NCBI GenBank assembly: GCA_902465645.1
Contig: CABQNX010000013.1
Span: forward strand, 1 to 27,405
Direction of reading: 5' to 3'
DNA from: an uncultured Peptoniphilus sp.
Lineage (GTDB): Bacteria > Bacillota > Clostridia > Tissierellales > Peptoniphilaceae
Length of the DNA stretch: 27,405 nt
Position numbers and translations under genes: made by a program. Shown piece after piece: positions 5,410-13,384 of this stretch; position 1 is the first letter of the stretch, and each line of letters starts with the position of its first letter. The notes under the pieces are model-generated. The model saw nothing but the letters and a program-made list of their open reading frames with translations. It was not told the origin of the DNA and made no database searches.

Positions 5410-7848
5410 ATGAAAGATAATAGAAACAATAAACCTCGCGGAATGATAAAACTTTCAAGCATAATAAAAATACTACTCTTAATTGTTGTGGCTGCAATTA
5501 TAATATTAGGCTCACTTGTCACTTCAATTGTCTTAGGTATTTTTAAAAAAGCTCCTGTAATAGAACCATCAGAATACAGATCACAACTCTCTGAAACTTC
5601 TAGGATCTATTCAAGCGATGGAAAGCTAATTGAATCACTTATATCTGATCAATTTAGTGAGTTCGTTCCCTACGAGGACATACCAAAGGATTTGGTAAAT
5701 GCCATTGTGGCAATAGAAGACGAAAGGTTTTTCGATCACAATGGAGTCGACTACAAGAGAGTAGTTGGTGCCATAGTTCACGATATAAAGACTAGGTCTT
5801 TTGAACAAGGTGCGTCAACTATAACAATGCAACTTGCCAAGAACCTGTACACATCCTTTTCAAAGAGTGTAGTTAGAAAGATAACTGACGTCTACTATTC
5901 TTATCAGATAGAGCAAGATCTTTCCAAGGAACAAATTCTCGAAGCTTACTTAAACTCTGCAGGCTTCTCTAAGGGAACTGTTGGGGTCCAAGCTGCAGCC
6001 AAGACTTTCTTTAACAAAGACGTATCAGAACTTGACCTTGCTGAGTGTGCCCTTATAGCAGGTGTAACAAACCTTCCAGAAAAGTACACTCCCTACAACA
6101 CTCAAGAGATAAGTGAATCAGACGACTTGGGCAATATTGAAATTGTTCTTCTACCAAAAAATGAAAACTCAGAGCCAAACTCTGACAGAATTATAGAAAT
6201 TGCCAAGAACTTAAATGAACTTGGTCAAATCGACAACTTTGATTTAATTCAAATTCAAAATGACATGATAGTTCCTGTTAAGGCAGTATTTAATGAAACT
6301 TCTCAAGAAAGACAAAGACTTGTTCTAAAGAGAATGCTTAACCAAGGACTAATTAATCAAGAAGATTACGACAGGGCCCTAAACGAAAAAATTGAAATCA
6401 ATATTGGCTCTCGTAAGGAAAGTGGAATCTCTTCCTTCTACACAGACGTAGTTCAAAAGAATGCCATAAAAATCTTGACAGAGTCAGGCTACTCACAAGA
6501 AGAAGCCACAAACAAACTCTTTAACGGAGGACTTAAGATTTATACTCCAATGGATATAAATATGCAAAGGACTCTTGAAGAAGTTGTTTCTAACCCTAGA
6601 TACTACTATGGTGGCTTTACTGATAAGAATGGAATCATTCAACCACAAGTTGCCTCTGTCATAATCGACCAAAAAACTCACGAAGTTAAGGCCCTTGTTG
6701 GTGGTAGAAATGTAAGTGGCGGTAGACTTTTAAATAGGGCACTTGTACCAAGACAACCTGGTTCATCAATTAAACCAATTTCAGTTTACCTTACAGCCTT
6801 AAATAACGGTGCCACTGCAGGCGATGTTTACCTAGACCAAAAGATGCCAGAAAGATTATTTGGCCACTCACCTAGAAATGCTGGTAACTACTACCAAGGT
6901 TGGACAACTATAAGAAACCTTCTTCGTCAATCATCAAACGTTGGTGCCTACCAAGTTGCAAGAGACATCTCTGCTGACAAGGATGCAAAAGTCAACAGAA
7001 ACTCAACTTACTCTAAGGCCTACAACGACGAAGAGTCAATAAACAAGATGGTGGAAACTTTAAAATCAATTGGAATTTCTACAATTGTTGAAAAGGACGA
7101 CAACCCAACATGGAATGACATGGACTATGCTCCACTTACTCTTGGCGGCATGAGCTATGGTATTAGTCCCTTTGAAATGGCTGGCGCCTTCACTGCAATT
7201 TCCAATGGAGGAAAGTATGCAAACCCATATGTAATTACAAAAATCGAATCAAACACTGGTGAAGTTATTTACCAAGTTGACCCTAAGGAAAAGGAAGTTA
7301 CAAGTCCACAAAATGCCTACATCTTGACAGACATGTTAAAGGATGTTGTTAGACGTGGTACTGGTAGAAATGCATCCTTCCCTGGTCAAGAAGTTGCTGG
7401 TAAGACTGGTACATCAACTGACGAGCATAATGGCAGGAAGGACGTTTGGTTTATTGGCTACACTCCTTACTACACTTGCTCCGTTTGGATTGGTAATGAC
7501 AAGAACCAAAAGCTTGCCTTTGGATCAACTCAATCAGCTTACCTATGGAAGCAAATCATGAAGTCAATTCACCAAGATCTTGATAGAAAAGAGTTTGAAG
7601 AACCTGAAGGAATTTATACTAAGTATTCTAGTGGTAGAAGAGAAATCTTTGCTGAGGGAACTAAACCACACTACACTAACAAGTATGGCTTCTACAAGTC
7701 ATATACAAAGAAGAAAAAAGTAACTAAGAATAATAACGACAACAACAACAACAATAATAACAAGAAGAGCAAGAAGTCATCAGACAATAACAACAATTCA
7801 AGTAGCAAGAAGAAGACTTCTAAATCAATTGTTAATAATGAAGATTAA
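5410..7848 (+). CDS. Class A penicillin-binding protein (glycosyltransferase/transpeptidase, PBP1a type)
   Basis: Bifunctional enzyme that polymerises lipid II and cross-links peptidoglycan outside the membrane. In the 812 aa, residues 17-44 are the N-terminal membrane anchor. The GT51 domain has EDERFFDHNGVDY (103-115, catalytic Glu) and QGASTITMQLAKN (133-145). The transpeptidase has PGSSIKP (Ser452-Lys455), SSN (508-510) and KTGTS (665-669). Two oddities stand out. Residues about 235-295 form an insertion between NLPEKYTPYN and ERQRLVLKRM, which are normally separated by only a short linker. The C-terminal tail (about 765-812) is low-complexity Lys/Asn/Ser. The ATG follows AGGAGG at a 5-base gap. 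The gene and bioY are the only plus-strand genes between coaX and ftsH. A strong terminator follows. Confidence 0.95.
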   Translation: MKDNRNNKPRGMIKLSSIIKILLLIVVAAIIILGSLVTSIVLGIFKKAPVIEPSEYRSQLSETSRIYSSDGKLIESLISDQFSEFVPYEDIPKDLVNAIVAIEDERFFDHNGVDYKRVVGAIVHDIKTRSFEQGASTITMQLAKNLYTSFSKSVVRKITDVYYSYQIEQDLSKEQILEAYLNSAGFSKGTVGVQAAAKTFFNKDVSELDLAECALIAGVTNLPEKYTPYNTQEISESDDLGNIEIVLLPKNENSEPNSDRIIEIAKNLNELGQIDNFDLIQIQNDMIVPVKAVFNETSQERQRLVLKRMLNQGLINQEDYDRALNEKIEINIGSRKESGISSFYTDVVQKNAIKILTESGYSQEEATNKLFNGGLKIYTPMDINMQRTLEEVVSNPRYYYGGFTDKNGIIQPQVASVIIDQKTHEVKALVGGRNVSGGRLLNRALVPRQPGSSIKPISVYLTALNNGATAGDVYLDQKMPERLFGHSPRNAGNYYQGWTTIRNLLRQSSNVGAYQVARDISADKDAKVNRNSTYSKAYNDEESINKMVETLKSIGISTIVEKDDNPTWNDMDYAPLTLGGMSYGISPFEMAGAFTAISNGGKYANPYVITKIESNTGEVIYQVDPKEKEVTSPQNAYILTDMLKDVVRRGTGRNASFPGQEVAGKTGTSTDEHNGRKDVWFIGYTPYYTCSVWIGNDKNQKLAFGSTQSAYLWKQIMKSIHQDLDRKEFEEPEGIYTKYSSGRREIFAEGTKPHYTNKYGFYKSYTKKKKVTKNNNDNNNNNNNKKSKKSSDNNNNSSSKKKTSKSIVNNED

Positions 7849-7850
7849 AG

Positions 7851-7877
7851 AAACTGGAGTTAAGCTCCAGTTTTTTT
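7851..7877 (+). terminator. Intrinsic terminator of the PBP gene
   Basis: AAACTGGAG (7851-7859), loop TTAAG, CTCCAGTTT (7865-7873): a perfect 9-bp stem running into a T-run, 3 bases after the stop codon. Confidence 0.93.
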
Positions 7878-8361
7878 ATTGTCTTCTTTTATTTATTTTT
7901 TTCAAATTTAAAGGTCTTTATATTTTTTTATAAGTCCTTATGTGTTTAATGCTAAAATTTGATTTTAATTTTATAGGTTATTGTAATTATCTCTTTCTTT
8001 TTATTTGTTCGCTAGTAGTCTATTTTTTAATTCTTATTTCTTCTATAATTCGATCCACATTAAGAGCAATTAACTTAATAAGTTTAATCCTTGATAAGTA
8101 ATTAAAGCTTTAAAACTAAATTCAAAAATAAAATTTTGCTCCTTCAATCAATCCTTACATCCTCACTGAAATTTAAGCTTTTAAAATTTCAATCTAAATC
8201 CTCGACAACTTAAATAAGTTAAGAATTTACTTACTTTTTCTAGTCAGTTCTCTGATAAGGTAATTCAAATTTGATATCATCTATAAGTTTTAAATGGCTT
8301 ACAACCTCAAAAAAAATAAGCAAAATTAATTTTCAATCTTCTAATAGTTCTAAAAAATTAC
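7878..8361. other. Gene-free AT-rich region between convergent genes
   Basis: About 480 bases between the terminators of the PBP gene and ftsH hold no reading frame with a ribosome site and no recognisable RNA. Short palindromes are visible: AACTTA-A-TAAGTT at 8072-8084, AACTTA-AA-TAAGTT at 8207-8220, and GAAATTT/AAATTTC arms at 8168-8190. I cannot assign a function. It may be decayed sequence at the edge of the bioY-PBP block. Confidence 0.5.
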
Positions 8362-8390
8362 AAAATAAAAAGCCCCTCTCGGAGCTTTTT
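8362..8390 (-). terminator. Intrinsic terminator of ftsH
   Basis: Minus strand AAAAAGCTCC (8390-8381), loop GAGA, GGGGCTTTTT (8376-8367): a 10-bp stem with one G-U pair, then ATTTTG. It lies 11 bases past the ftsH stop and closes the tilS-hpt-ftsH unit. Confidence 0.9.
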
Positions 8391-8401
8391 TATTTTTGAC
8401 T

Positions 8402-10363
8402 TTATAAATTATTTTTATCTTCTTCTGAATCTTCATTGTCTTCTGCTTCCTTCTTATCCTTTTTATGAATAAGCTCTTTTGCTTCTTCAGACAAGTCATC
8501 TTCATTTATTGTGTCTTCAAGATCAATGGATTCTTCATCAAGCTTTTCGCCGTTAAAAATCTTTTCGAAGTCCTTAGAATAAATTGTTTCCTTTTCTAAA
8601 AGAGCATCGGAAAGGGCAAGTAACTTGTCTAAGTTTTCACTTAAAAGTTTTTTACACTTAGAGTAAGCTTCGTTGATAATTCTTGTAACCTCATCATCTA
8701 TTTCTGCAGCAGTTCTTTCTGAGTAGTCTCTTGAACGTCCTAGGTCTCTTCCTATGAAGACTTCATTTTCTGATGAGTCGTAATTTATTGTCCCAAGCTT
8801 TTCACTCATTCCATAGTGGGTTACCATGGCACGGGCAATCTTTGTTGCTCTTTCAATATCATTTGAGGCACCAGTTGATATGTCATCAAGGACTAGGGAC
8901 TCGGCAACTCTTCCACCAAGAAGTGAAACAATGGAAGCTTCCATCTTCTTCTTAGTCATAAAAGATATTTCATCTTCAGGAAGGTAGGCAGTAAATCCAC
9001 CAGCCATTCCCCTAGGTATAATTGTAATCATGTGAACAGGGTCTTCTTCAGGAAGAAGTCTTGATACAATTGCGTGTCCAGATTCGTGAACTGCTGTTAG
9101 CTTTCTTTCCTTTTCTGAAACAACACGAGACTTCTTTGCAGGACCTGCTTGAACCTTTATTGATGCTTCGTCAATATCTTCCATAGATATTGCAGTTTCG
9201 CCACGTCTTGCAGCAAGTAAGGCTGACTCGTTCATTAAGTTTTCAAGGTCTGCTGGAGTAAAACCTGGAGTTCTCTTTGCAATTACTTCAAGGTTTACAT
9301 CATCAGCAAGCTTCTTGCCCCTGGAGTGAATTCCAAGGATTGCCTTTCTTGCACGAACGTCTGGTTTGCCAACATAAACTGTCCTGTCAAATCTTCCTGG
9401 TCTTAGGATAGCTGGGTCAAGTATGTCTGCCCTGTTTGTTGCAGCCATAACGATTACGCCTTCGTTAGTTCCAAAACCATCCATTTCAACTAGAAGTTGG
9501 TTAAGAGTTTGCTCTCTCTCGTCGTGGCCACCTCCAAGACCTGCCCCTCTTTTTCTTCCCACTGCGTCAATTTCGTCAATGAAAATAATACAAGGTGCAT
9601 TTTTCTTTGCAGATTCAAAAAGGTCTCTTACCCTTGATGCACCAACACCAACAAACATTTCAACAAAGTCTGATCCACTCATTATAAAGAAAGGAACTCC
9701 TGCTTCACCAGCAACAGCCTTTGAAAGATAAGTCTTACCAGTTCCTGGAGGACCTACTAGTAGGACTCCCTTAGGGATTCTGGCTCCCATATTGATAAAT
9801 TTCTTAGGATTTTTTAGGAAATCAACAATTTCTGCAAGTTCTTCTTTTTCTTCCTCAAGACCTGCAACATCCTTAAAGCTAACAAGGTTTTTACTGTCTT
9901 CCTTGTTAATTAGTTTTGCCTTGCTCTTGCCAAAGGAATTCATCTTTCCTCCGCCACCAGCTTGTTGCATCATCCTGTACCAGAAGAAAACAATAAAGGC
10001 AAACATAAGTAGAGTTGGAATCCACTCAACTAAGAAAGAAGTTTGCTTAGTTGGACTTGAAACTACATCAATAGTTCCTGCATCAGCCTTTTCCTTTAGG
10101 TAGTCCTTATAAAAAGTATCTGAAGCTTCTTGTGGAATCACAGTTCTAAAAGTGTCGTCATTTTTTAATTTTACGCTGGCAATGGAGTCGATTCCATTTT
10201 GCAAGCTAACGGACTTTACATTGTCCTTATCAAGTTCTGTTACAAATTCAGTAAAGGATTTTTCTTCCACAACATTTGCTGGTGGCCCAAAAAACCTAAT
10301 TGATAATATTAAGACAAGGATTAGGACAATATAAAATCCCGCTCCTCCAAATTTCTTATTCAA
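8402..10363 (-). CDS. ftsH: ATP-dependent membrane zinc metalloprotease FtsH
   Basis: Membrane-anchored AAA+ hexamer that degrades misassembled and regulatory membrane proteins. It is 653 aa from the TTG at 10363. That start was chosen because GAGGAG lies eight bases upstream; the GTG at 10372, which overlaps the hpt stop as GTGA, would have no spacing to the same site. Two membrane segments (FYIVLILVLILSIRFF, and LVEWIPTLLMFAFIVFFWYR near residues 110-130) flank the external domain. AAA features are Walker A GPPGTGKT (204-211), Walker B IIFIDEID (to 266), and the pore and SRH regions. The protease site is HESGH (426-430), with the distal Asp in the STGASNDIERAT region. The C-terminal tail is very acidic/lysine-rich (EDNEDSEEDKNN). 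Its Shine-Dalgarno site lies inside the end of hpt. The hpt-ftsH pairing matches Bacillus. Confidence 0.97.
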   Translation of the reverse strand: MNKKFGGAGFYIVLILVLILSIRFFGPPANVVEEKSFTEFVTELDKDNVKSVSLQNGIDSIASVKLKNDDTFRTVIPQEASDTFYKDYLKEKADAGTIDVVSSPTKQTSFLVEWIPTLLMFAFIVFFWYRMMQQAGGGGKMNSFGKSKAKLINKEDSKNLVSFKDVAGLEEEKEELAEIVDFLKNPKKFINMGARIPKGVLLVGPPGTGKTYLSKAVAGEAGVPFFIMSGSDFVEMFVGVGASRVRDLFESAKKNAPCIIFIDEIDAVGRKRGAGLGGGHDEREQTLNQLLVEMDGFGTNEGVIVMAATNRADILDPAILRPGRFDRTVYVGKPDVRARKAILGIHSRGKKLADDVNLEVIAKRTPGFTPADLENLMNESALLAARRGETAISMEDIDEASIKVQAGPAKKSRVVSEKERKLTAVHESGHAIVSRLLPEEDPVHMITIIPRGMAGGFTAYLPEDEISFMTKKKMEASIVSLLGGRVAESLVLDDISTGASNDIERATKIARAMVTHYGMSEKLGTINYDSSENEVFIGRDLGRSRDYSERTAAEIDDEVTRIINEAYSKCKKLLSENLDKLLALSDALLEKETIYSKDFEKIFNGEKLDEESIDLEDTINEDDLSEEAKELIHKKDKKEAEDNEDSEEDKNNL

Positions 10364-10368
10364 TAATA

Positions 10369-10911
10369 TCACTCCTCACTATTAGAATAGACAGATTCAT
10401 CTAATATTCCAATGTAAGGAAGTCCTCTGAATCTCTCGTTATAGTCCATTCCATAACCAATTACAAAGTGGTCATCAATTTCATATCCATTATATTTTAC
10501 AGCCAAGTCCACCTTTCTCCTAGATGGTTTAGAAAGCATAGTCACGATTTCAACGGACTTTGCTCCTCTTGATCTTAAAAGTTTAGTCAAATAAGAAAGT
10601 GTCACACCCGTGTCGATTATATCTTCAACAATTAGAATATCCTTATCAACAATATTAGTTGAAATATCCTTTAGGATCCTAACCTCACCCATAGACCTTG
10701 TCCCTTGATAGCTGGAAACATCCATAAAGTCGTACTCAAGATCTAAATCAATGCTTCTCATAATATCTGCCATAAAGGGAACACAACCCTTTAGGATTCC
10801 AAGAAGTAATAAGTTTTTGTCCTTGTAGTCCTCTCTTATTCTCTCTCCAAGTTCTTTAACTTTTTCCTTGATTTCTTCTTCAGAATAAAGAACCTCTTTA
10901 ATTTCTGACAT
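10369..10911 (-). CDS. hpt: Hypoxanthine phosphoribosyltransferase
   Basis: Salvages hypoxanthine and guanine to IMP and GMP with PRPP. The 180-aa type I phosphoribosyltransferase shows LLLGILKGCVPFMADI (PPi loop), the flexible-loop region DVSSYQGTRSMG, the PRPP-binding signature ILIVEDIIDTGVTL (about 92-105) and the purine-site end DHFVIGYGMDYNERFRGLPY. The ATG at 10911 follows GAGG by six bases and overlaps the 3' end of tilS by 14 bases. Its own end carries the ftsH ribosome site, so tilS, hpt and ftsH are translated as one tightly packed unit. The purine permease near 27 kb could feed the same pathway. Confidence 0.96.
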   Translation of the reverse strand: MSEIKEVLYSEEEIKEKVKELGERIREDYKDKNLLLLGILKGCVPFMADIMRSIDLDLEYDFMDVSSYQGTRSMGEVRILKDISTNIVDKDILIVEDIIDTGVTLSYLTKLLRSRGAKSVEIVTMLSKPSRRKVDLAVKYNGYEIDDHFVIGYGMDYNERFRGLPYIGILDESVYSNSEE

Positions 10912-12232
10912 TTTTAACCTCCAAAACGAGCTTGTTCTTTGTATTTTTATCTATTTTAACATCTTCTGAGATATCCATCCCAACCACATAGATAATTTTT
11001 TCATCATCACACACAAGGCCTATCTCATCTCTTAAAAGTCTGTCAACTTTTCTATCAATAAAATAGTCTTTTAGCTTTTTATTATTCTTCATCCCAAGAG
11101 CTTTAAATCTATCTCCTGGGGCTCTCTTCCTTATGTGAAGACTACCCCTTATTTTATCATAGTCTATTACTTTTATAAAGGAATTGGCATGACTTTCTTC
11201 TCCATCTTTTCTTATAAAAATTTCTCCAAAATCTGTTGAATTTATCCCAAGCTTTAAGTCCTTACTTGTTTTTTCTTTTTTCTCTTCGAGCCTTTCAATA
11301 TAGACTGTGTCATAAGACCTTCTCGCATAAATATTCTTTCCAAGGTCAACCTGCCTTCCCGACTGGCCAAGACACAAGTCATAAATGGCAAGGATGTTAG
11401 ACCTATTTAAAATATTTTCTTTATAAAAATTATCTTCTAAGTATCTTTTTATTATCTCTTGACCTATAAATTTTTTGACCTTTATAATTTCAGAGGGAAT
11501 TAAAAAATTGTGACCCAGGCACTTGTCGTAGTTTTCTTTTACAAGTTCTTCTATAAGTCCATTGGCTTCTTCTGCATTCTCAGAAAGTCTAAGTATAGAA
11601 TTTATTATGTCTGGATTAATTTTTTTAAGTTCAGGAATAAGTCCCAGCCTAATTTTATTTCTCGTATAAATCTCTTCAAAGTTCGTCTCATCATCAAAAT
11701 AAGGGAGCTTATTCTTGTGGAGGTAATCTTCTATTTCTTCCCTCCTAATATTTATAAGAGGCCTAAAGACATCTTCATTGACCTCAGAAATTCCAGCAAG
11801 GCCCTTTAGACCTGTCCCCCTCATGATATTAAAAAGGACTGTCTCTACCCTATCATTGGCATTGTGGGCTGTTAAAATTTTTCTCCCCTTAGAGTTCTCC
11901 CTAAAGAATTTATATCTTAAAATCCTTCCAGCCTCTTCTGATGAAATTTTTTCTTTCTTTGCGAATTCATCCATGTTCACAGTCTTAGTAATGCATTTGA
12001 TACCATAATCTTGACAAACTTTCTTTACAAAGTCTTCGTCTCTTTTGGCAGTCTCCCTTATCCCATGGTTTAGGTGACAGACAATAATATCAAGGTCCCA
12101 GTCATCCTTTATATCCATTAGATTATAAAGAAGATACATAGAGTCTGCCCCTCCAGATACGCCAAGACTTAGCTTGTCAGACTTTTTTATAATATTTAGT
12201 TTTTTTAAATTTTCATAAAATATCTTATCCAT
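10898..12232 (-). CDS. tilS: tRNA(Ile)-lysidine synthetase
   Basis: Converts C34 of the tRNA-Ile CAU anticodon to lysidine with ATP and lysine; an essential decoding enzyme. In the 444 aa, the N-terminal PP-loop ATPase carries SGGADS (26-31), CHLNHGIRE and TAHNANDRVETVLFNIMRGT. The substrate-binding middle domain and the C-terminal domain (DRFKALGMKNNKKLKDYFID) follow. The start ATG at 12232 gives the normal N-terminal length, but no Shine-Dalgarno sequence precedes it: the bases upstream are the T-run of the terminator at 12241-12278 followed by TATTTTAATT. Expression therefore depends on read-through or a promoter I cannot place. In Bacillus the spoIIE gene lies upstream of tilS; here the S1-domain gene does. 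Confidence 0.95.
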   Translation of the reverse strand: MDKIFYENLKKLNIIKKSDKLSLGVSGGADSMYLLYNLMDIKDDWDLDIIVCHLNHGIRETAKRDEDFVKKVCQDYGIKCITKTVNMDEFAKKEKISSEEAGRILRYKFFRENSKGRKILTAHNANDRVETVLFNIMRGTGLKGLAGISEVNEDVFRPLINIRREEIEDYLHKNKLPYFDDETNFEEIYTRNKIRLGLIPELKKINPDIINSILRLSENAEEANGLIEELVKENYDKCLGHNFLIPSEIIKVKKFIGQEIIKRYLEDNFYKENILNRSNILAIYDLCLGQSGRQVDLGKNIYARRSYDTVYIERLEEKKEKTSKDLKLGINSTDFGEIFIRKDGEESHANSFIKVIDYDKIRGSLHIRKRAPGDRFKALGMKNNKKLKDYFIDRKVDRLLRDEIGLVCDDEKIIYVVGMDISEDVKIDKNTKNKLVLEVKNVRN

Positions 12233-12240
12233 AATTAAAA

Positions 12241-12278
12241 TAAAAAAAGTGGCAAACTATCAAAAGATAGTCACCACT
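12241..12278 (-). terminator. Intrinsic terminator between the yabR-like gene and tilS
   Basis: Minus strand AGTGGTGACTATC (12278-12266), loop TTTT, GATAGTTTGCCACT (12261-12248): a long stem with G-U pairs and one bulge, followed by seven Ts. It starts two bases after the upstream stop codon and ends eight bases before the tilS ATG. Confidence 0.92.
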
Positions 12279-12279
12279 A

Positions 12280-12657
12280 CTAATTTCTAGAATTTTTCTT
12301 CTTTGTCTTTTGATTGTATCTTGCTCTGGCTTCGTCAAGCTTAGTATTGCTTTCCTTAAGGAATTTGCTCAAAAGGTCTTCAAACTTTTGATCGACTTTT
12401 TCATCCTTTGGTTCTTCCTTTTTTTCAACTGCATCCTTTATAGATAGGGCAATCTTTCCCTTCTCATCAATGCTTAAGACCTTAACCTTAACTTCGTCAC
12501 CTTCAGCAATGTGATTATTGATGTCCTTTACAAAAGTATCTGCAATTTCAGAAATATGTACTAGACCACTTTTGCCATCTTCTAAATCAACAAAGGCTCC
12601 AAACTTGGCAACCTTAGTTACTACACCTTCAACAATATCGCCTGGCGATAAATCCAT
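12280..12657 (-). CDS. S1 RNA-binding domain protein (YabR / general stress protein 13 type)
   Basis: A 125-aa protein whose first 75 residues form a single S1 (OB-fold) domain: SPGDIVEGVVTKVAKFGAFV, then GKSGLVHISEIADTFVKDI and GDEVKVKVLSIDEKGKIALS. A charged tail (residues 76-125, rich in Lys and Glu) ends TKKKNSRN. Members of this family associate with ribosomes or RNA; the exact role is not settled. The ATG follows AGGAGG with a six-base gap. It sits 21 bases after the divIC-like gene, as yabR does in Bacillus, so rqcP-like, divIC-like and this gene form one operon ending at the terminator at 12241-12278. Confidence 0.88.
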   Translation of the reverse strand: MDLSPGDIVEGVVTKVAKFGAFVDLEDGKSGLVHISEIADTFVKDINNHIAEGDEVKVKVLSIDEKGKIALSIKDAVEKKEEPKDEKVDQKFEDLLSKFLKESNTKLDEARARYNQKTKKKNSRN

Positions 12658-12678
12658 AACTTCCTCCTAAATTTTATT

Positions 12679-13005
12679 TTAAATATCCTTTTCAGAATTA
12701 TTAATCTTATCTTTATCTTTATCTTTATTTTTGTCAACATAGATAACTTCTCTCGGTTTAACCATGCCTAAATCTTCTCTCGCAACTTTTTCAATAAAAT
12801 CAGTTGAGGAAGAATTTTCCAGTTCAGAATTTAAATTATCTATTTCAAGTTTTAAATTAGAAATTTCCTGATTGTTGGCAGAGATAATCTCAAGTTTTTG
12901 ATTCCTAAGAGAAATCGACTTGCCAATTTTTATTGATCCCAGGATTACTGAACCTAGGATAATAAGGGCAAGAGCCAAGGGAAATCTTCTTCTTTTTACC
13001 TTCAT
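12679..13005 (-). CDS. divIC: Septum formation initiator, FtsB/DivIC family
   Basis: A 108-aa bitopic membrane protein of the divisome. Residues 1-7 are basic and cytoplasmic (MKVKRRR), 8-26 form the membrane helix (FPLALALIILGSVILGSIKI), 30-65 form a coiled coil (NQKLEIISANNQEISNLKLE onward), and the family's C-terminal signature follows in FIEKVAREDLGMVKPREVIY. The tail is a KDKDKDKDK run encoded by an imperfect six-base repeat (12704-12728). FtsB/DivIC proteins form a complex with FtsL and DivIB/FtsQ that activates septal wall synthesis. The gene lies between the S4-domain and S1-domain genes, as divIC does in Bacillus, but yabP and yabQ are absent. SD AGAGGAG, ATG at 13005. Confidence 0.88.
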   Translation of the reverse strand: MKVKRRRFPLALALIILGSVILGSIKIGKSISLRNQKLEIISANNQEISNLKLEIDNLNSELENSSSTDFIEKVAREDLGMVKPREVIYVDKNKDKDKDKINNSEKDI

Positions 13006-13044
13006 AAGTAACTCCTCTTAATTTCCAATTGGATTAATCTCGAT

Positions 13045-13287
13045 CTAATCTATCCTGTCGTAAAGAGTTTCTGCATCCTTCTTAGAATTTACATCAGAAA
13101 TGTCCTTAACCTTGACCCTAATCTTCCTTTCACCAAGTTGTAGTGAAATAACATCGTCAATGTTAACAGAGTCTGATGGCTTGGCTACCTTGTCGTTGAT
13201 TTCAACAAGGCCCTTTTCGCAGGCTTCTTTAGCTACAGTTCTTCTTTTTATAAGTCTTGAATTCTTTAAAAATTTATCTAATCTCAT
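13045..13287 (-). CDS. rqcP: S4 RNA-binding domain protein (RqcP / YabO type)
   Basis: An 80-aa protein made almost wholly of an S4 domain: MRLDKFLKNSRLIKRRTVAK, then GLVEINDKVAKPSDSVNIDD and VISLQLGERKIRVKV. The homologue in Bacillus (YabO, now RqcP) binds stalled 50S subunits with RqcH and helps add alanine tails in ribosome quality control; transfer of that role to this gene is by family and position. The ATG at 13287 follows GGAGAGG by a short gap. The longer frame to 13314 adds nine residues without a ribosome site. It is the first gene of the rqcP-divIC-yabR unit, after the hup terminator. Confidence 0.88.
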   Translation of the reverse strand: MRLDKFLKNSRLIKRRTVAKEACEKGLVEINDKVAKPSDSVNIDDVISLQLGERKIRVKVKDISDVNSKKDAETLYDRID

Positions 13288-13304
13288 AATCCTCTCCAAA
13301 TAAG

Positions 13305-13335
13305 AATATATCAAATATAGAAGAAAATATCAATA
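13305..13335 (-). promoter_or_regulatory. Possible weak promoter of the rqcP-like operon
   Basis: Minus strand TTGATA (13335-13330) and TATATT (13310-13305) are separated by 19 bp, which is longer than ideal. A promoter is expected here because the hup terminator lies just upstream. Confidence 0.35.
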
Positions 13336-13356
13336 CTCATGGAAAATTTGGACATA

Positions 13357-13380
13357 AAAAAAGAAGGCCTTGCCTTCTCT
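13357..13380 (-). terminator. Intrinsic terminator of hup
   Basis: Minus strand AGAAGGC (13380-13374), loop AAG, GCCTTCT (13370-13364), then a T-run. It lies immediately after the HU stop codon. Confidence 0.93.
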
Positions 13381-13384
13381 TTTC

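Noticed and set aside
9423..10334. Several plus-strand frames of 60-103 aa opposite ftsH
   Set aside because: They are antisense shadows of ftsH, with Ser/Pro/Phe-rich compositions and no ribosome sites.
12230..12265. A leaderless promoter for tilS (TTGATA, 18 bp, TTTAAT)
   Set aside because: The -10 would end one base before the ATG, so transcription would start inside the gene and the start codon would not be in the RNA.
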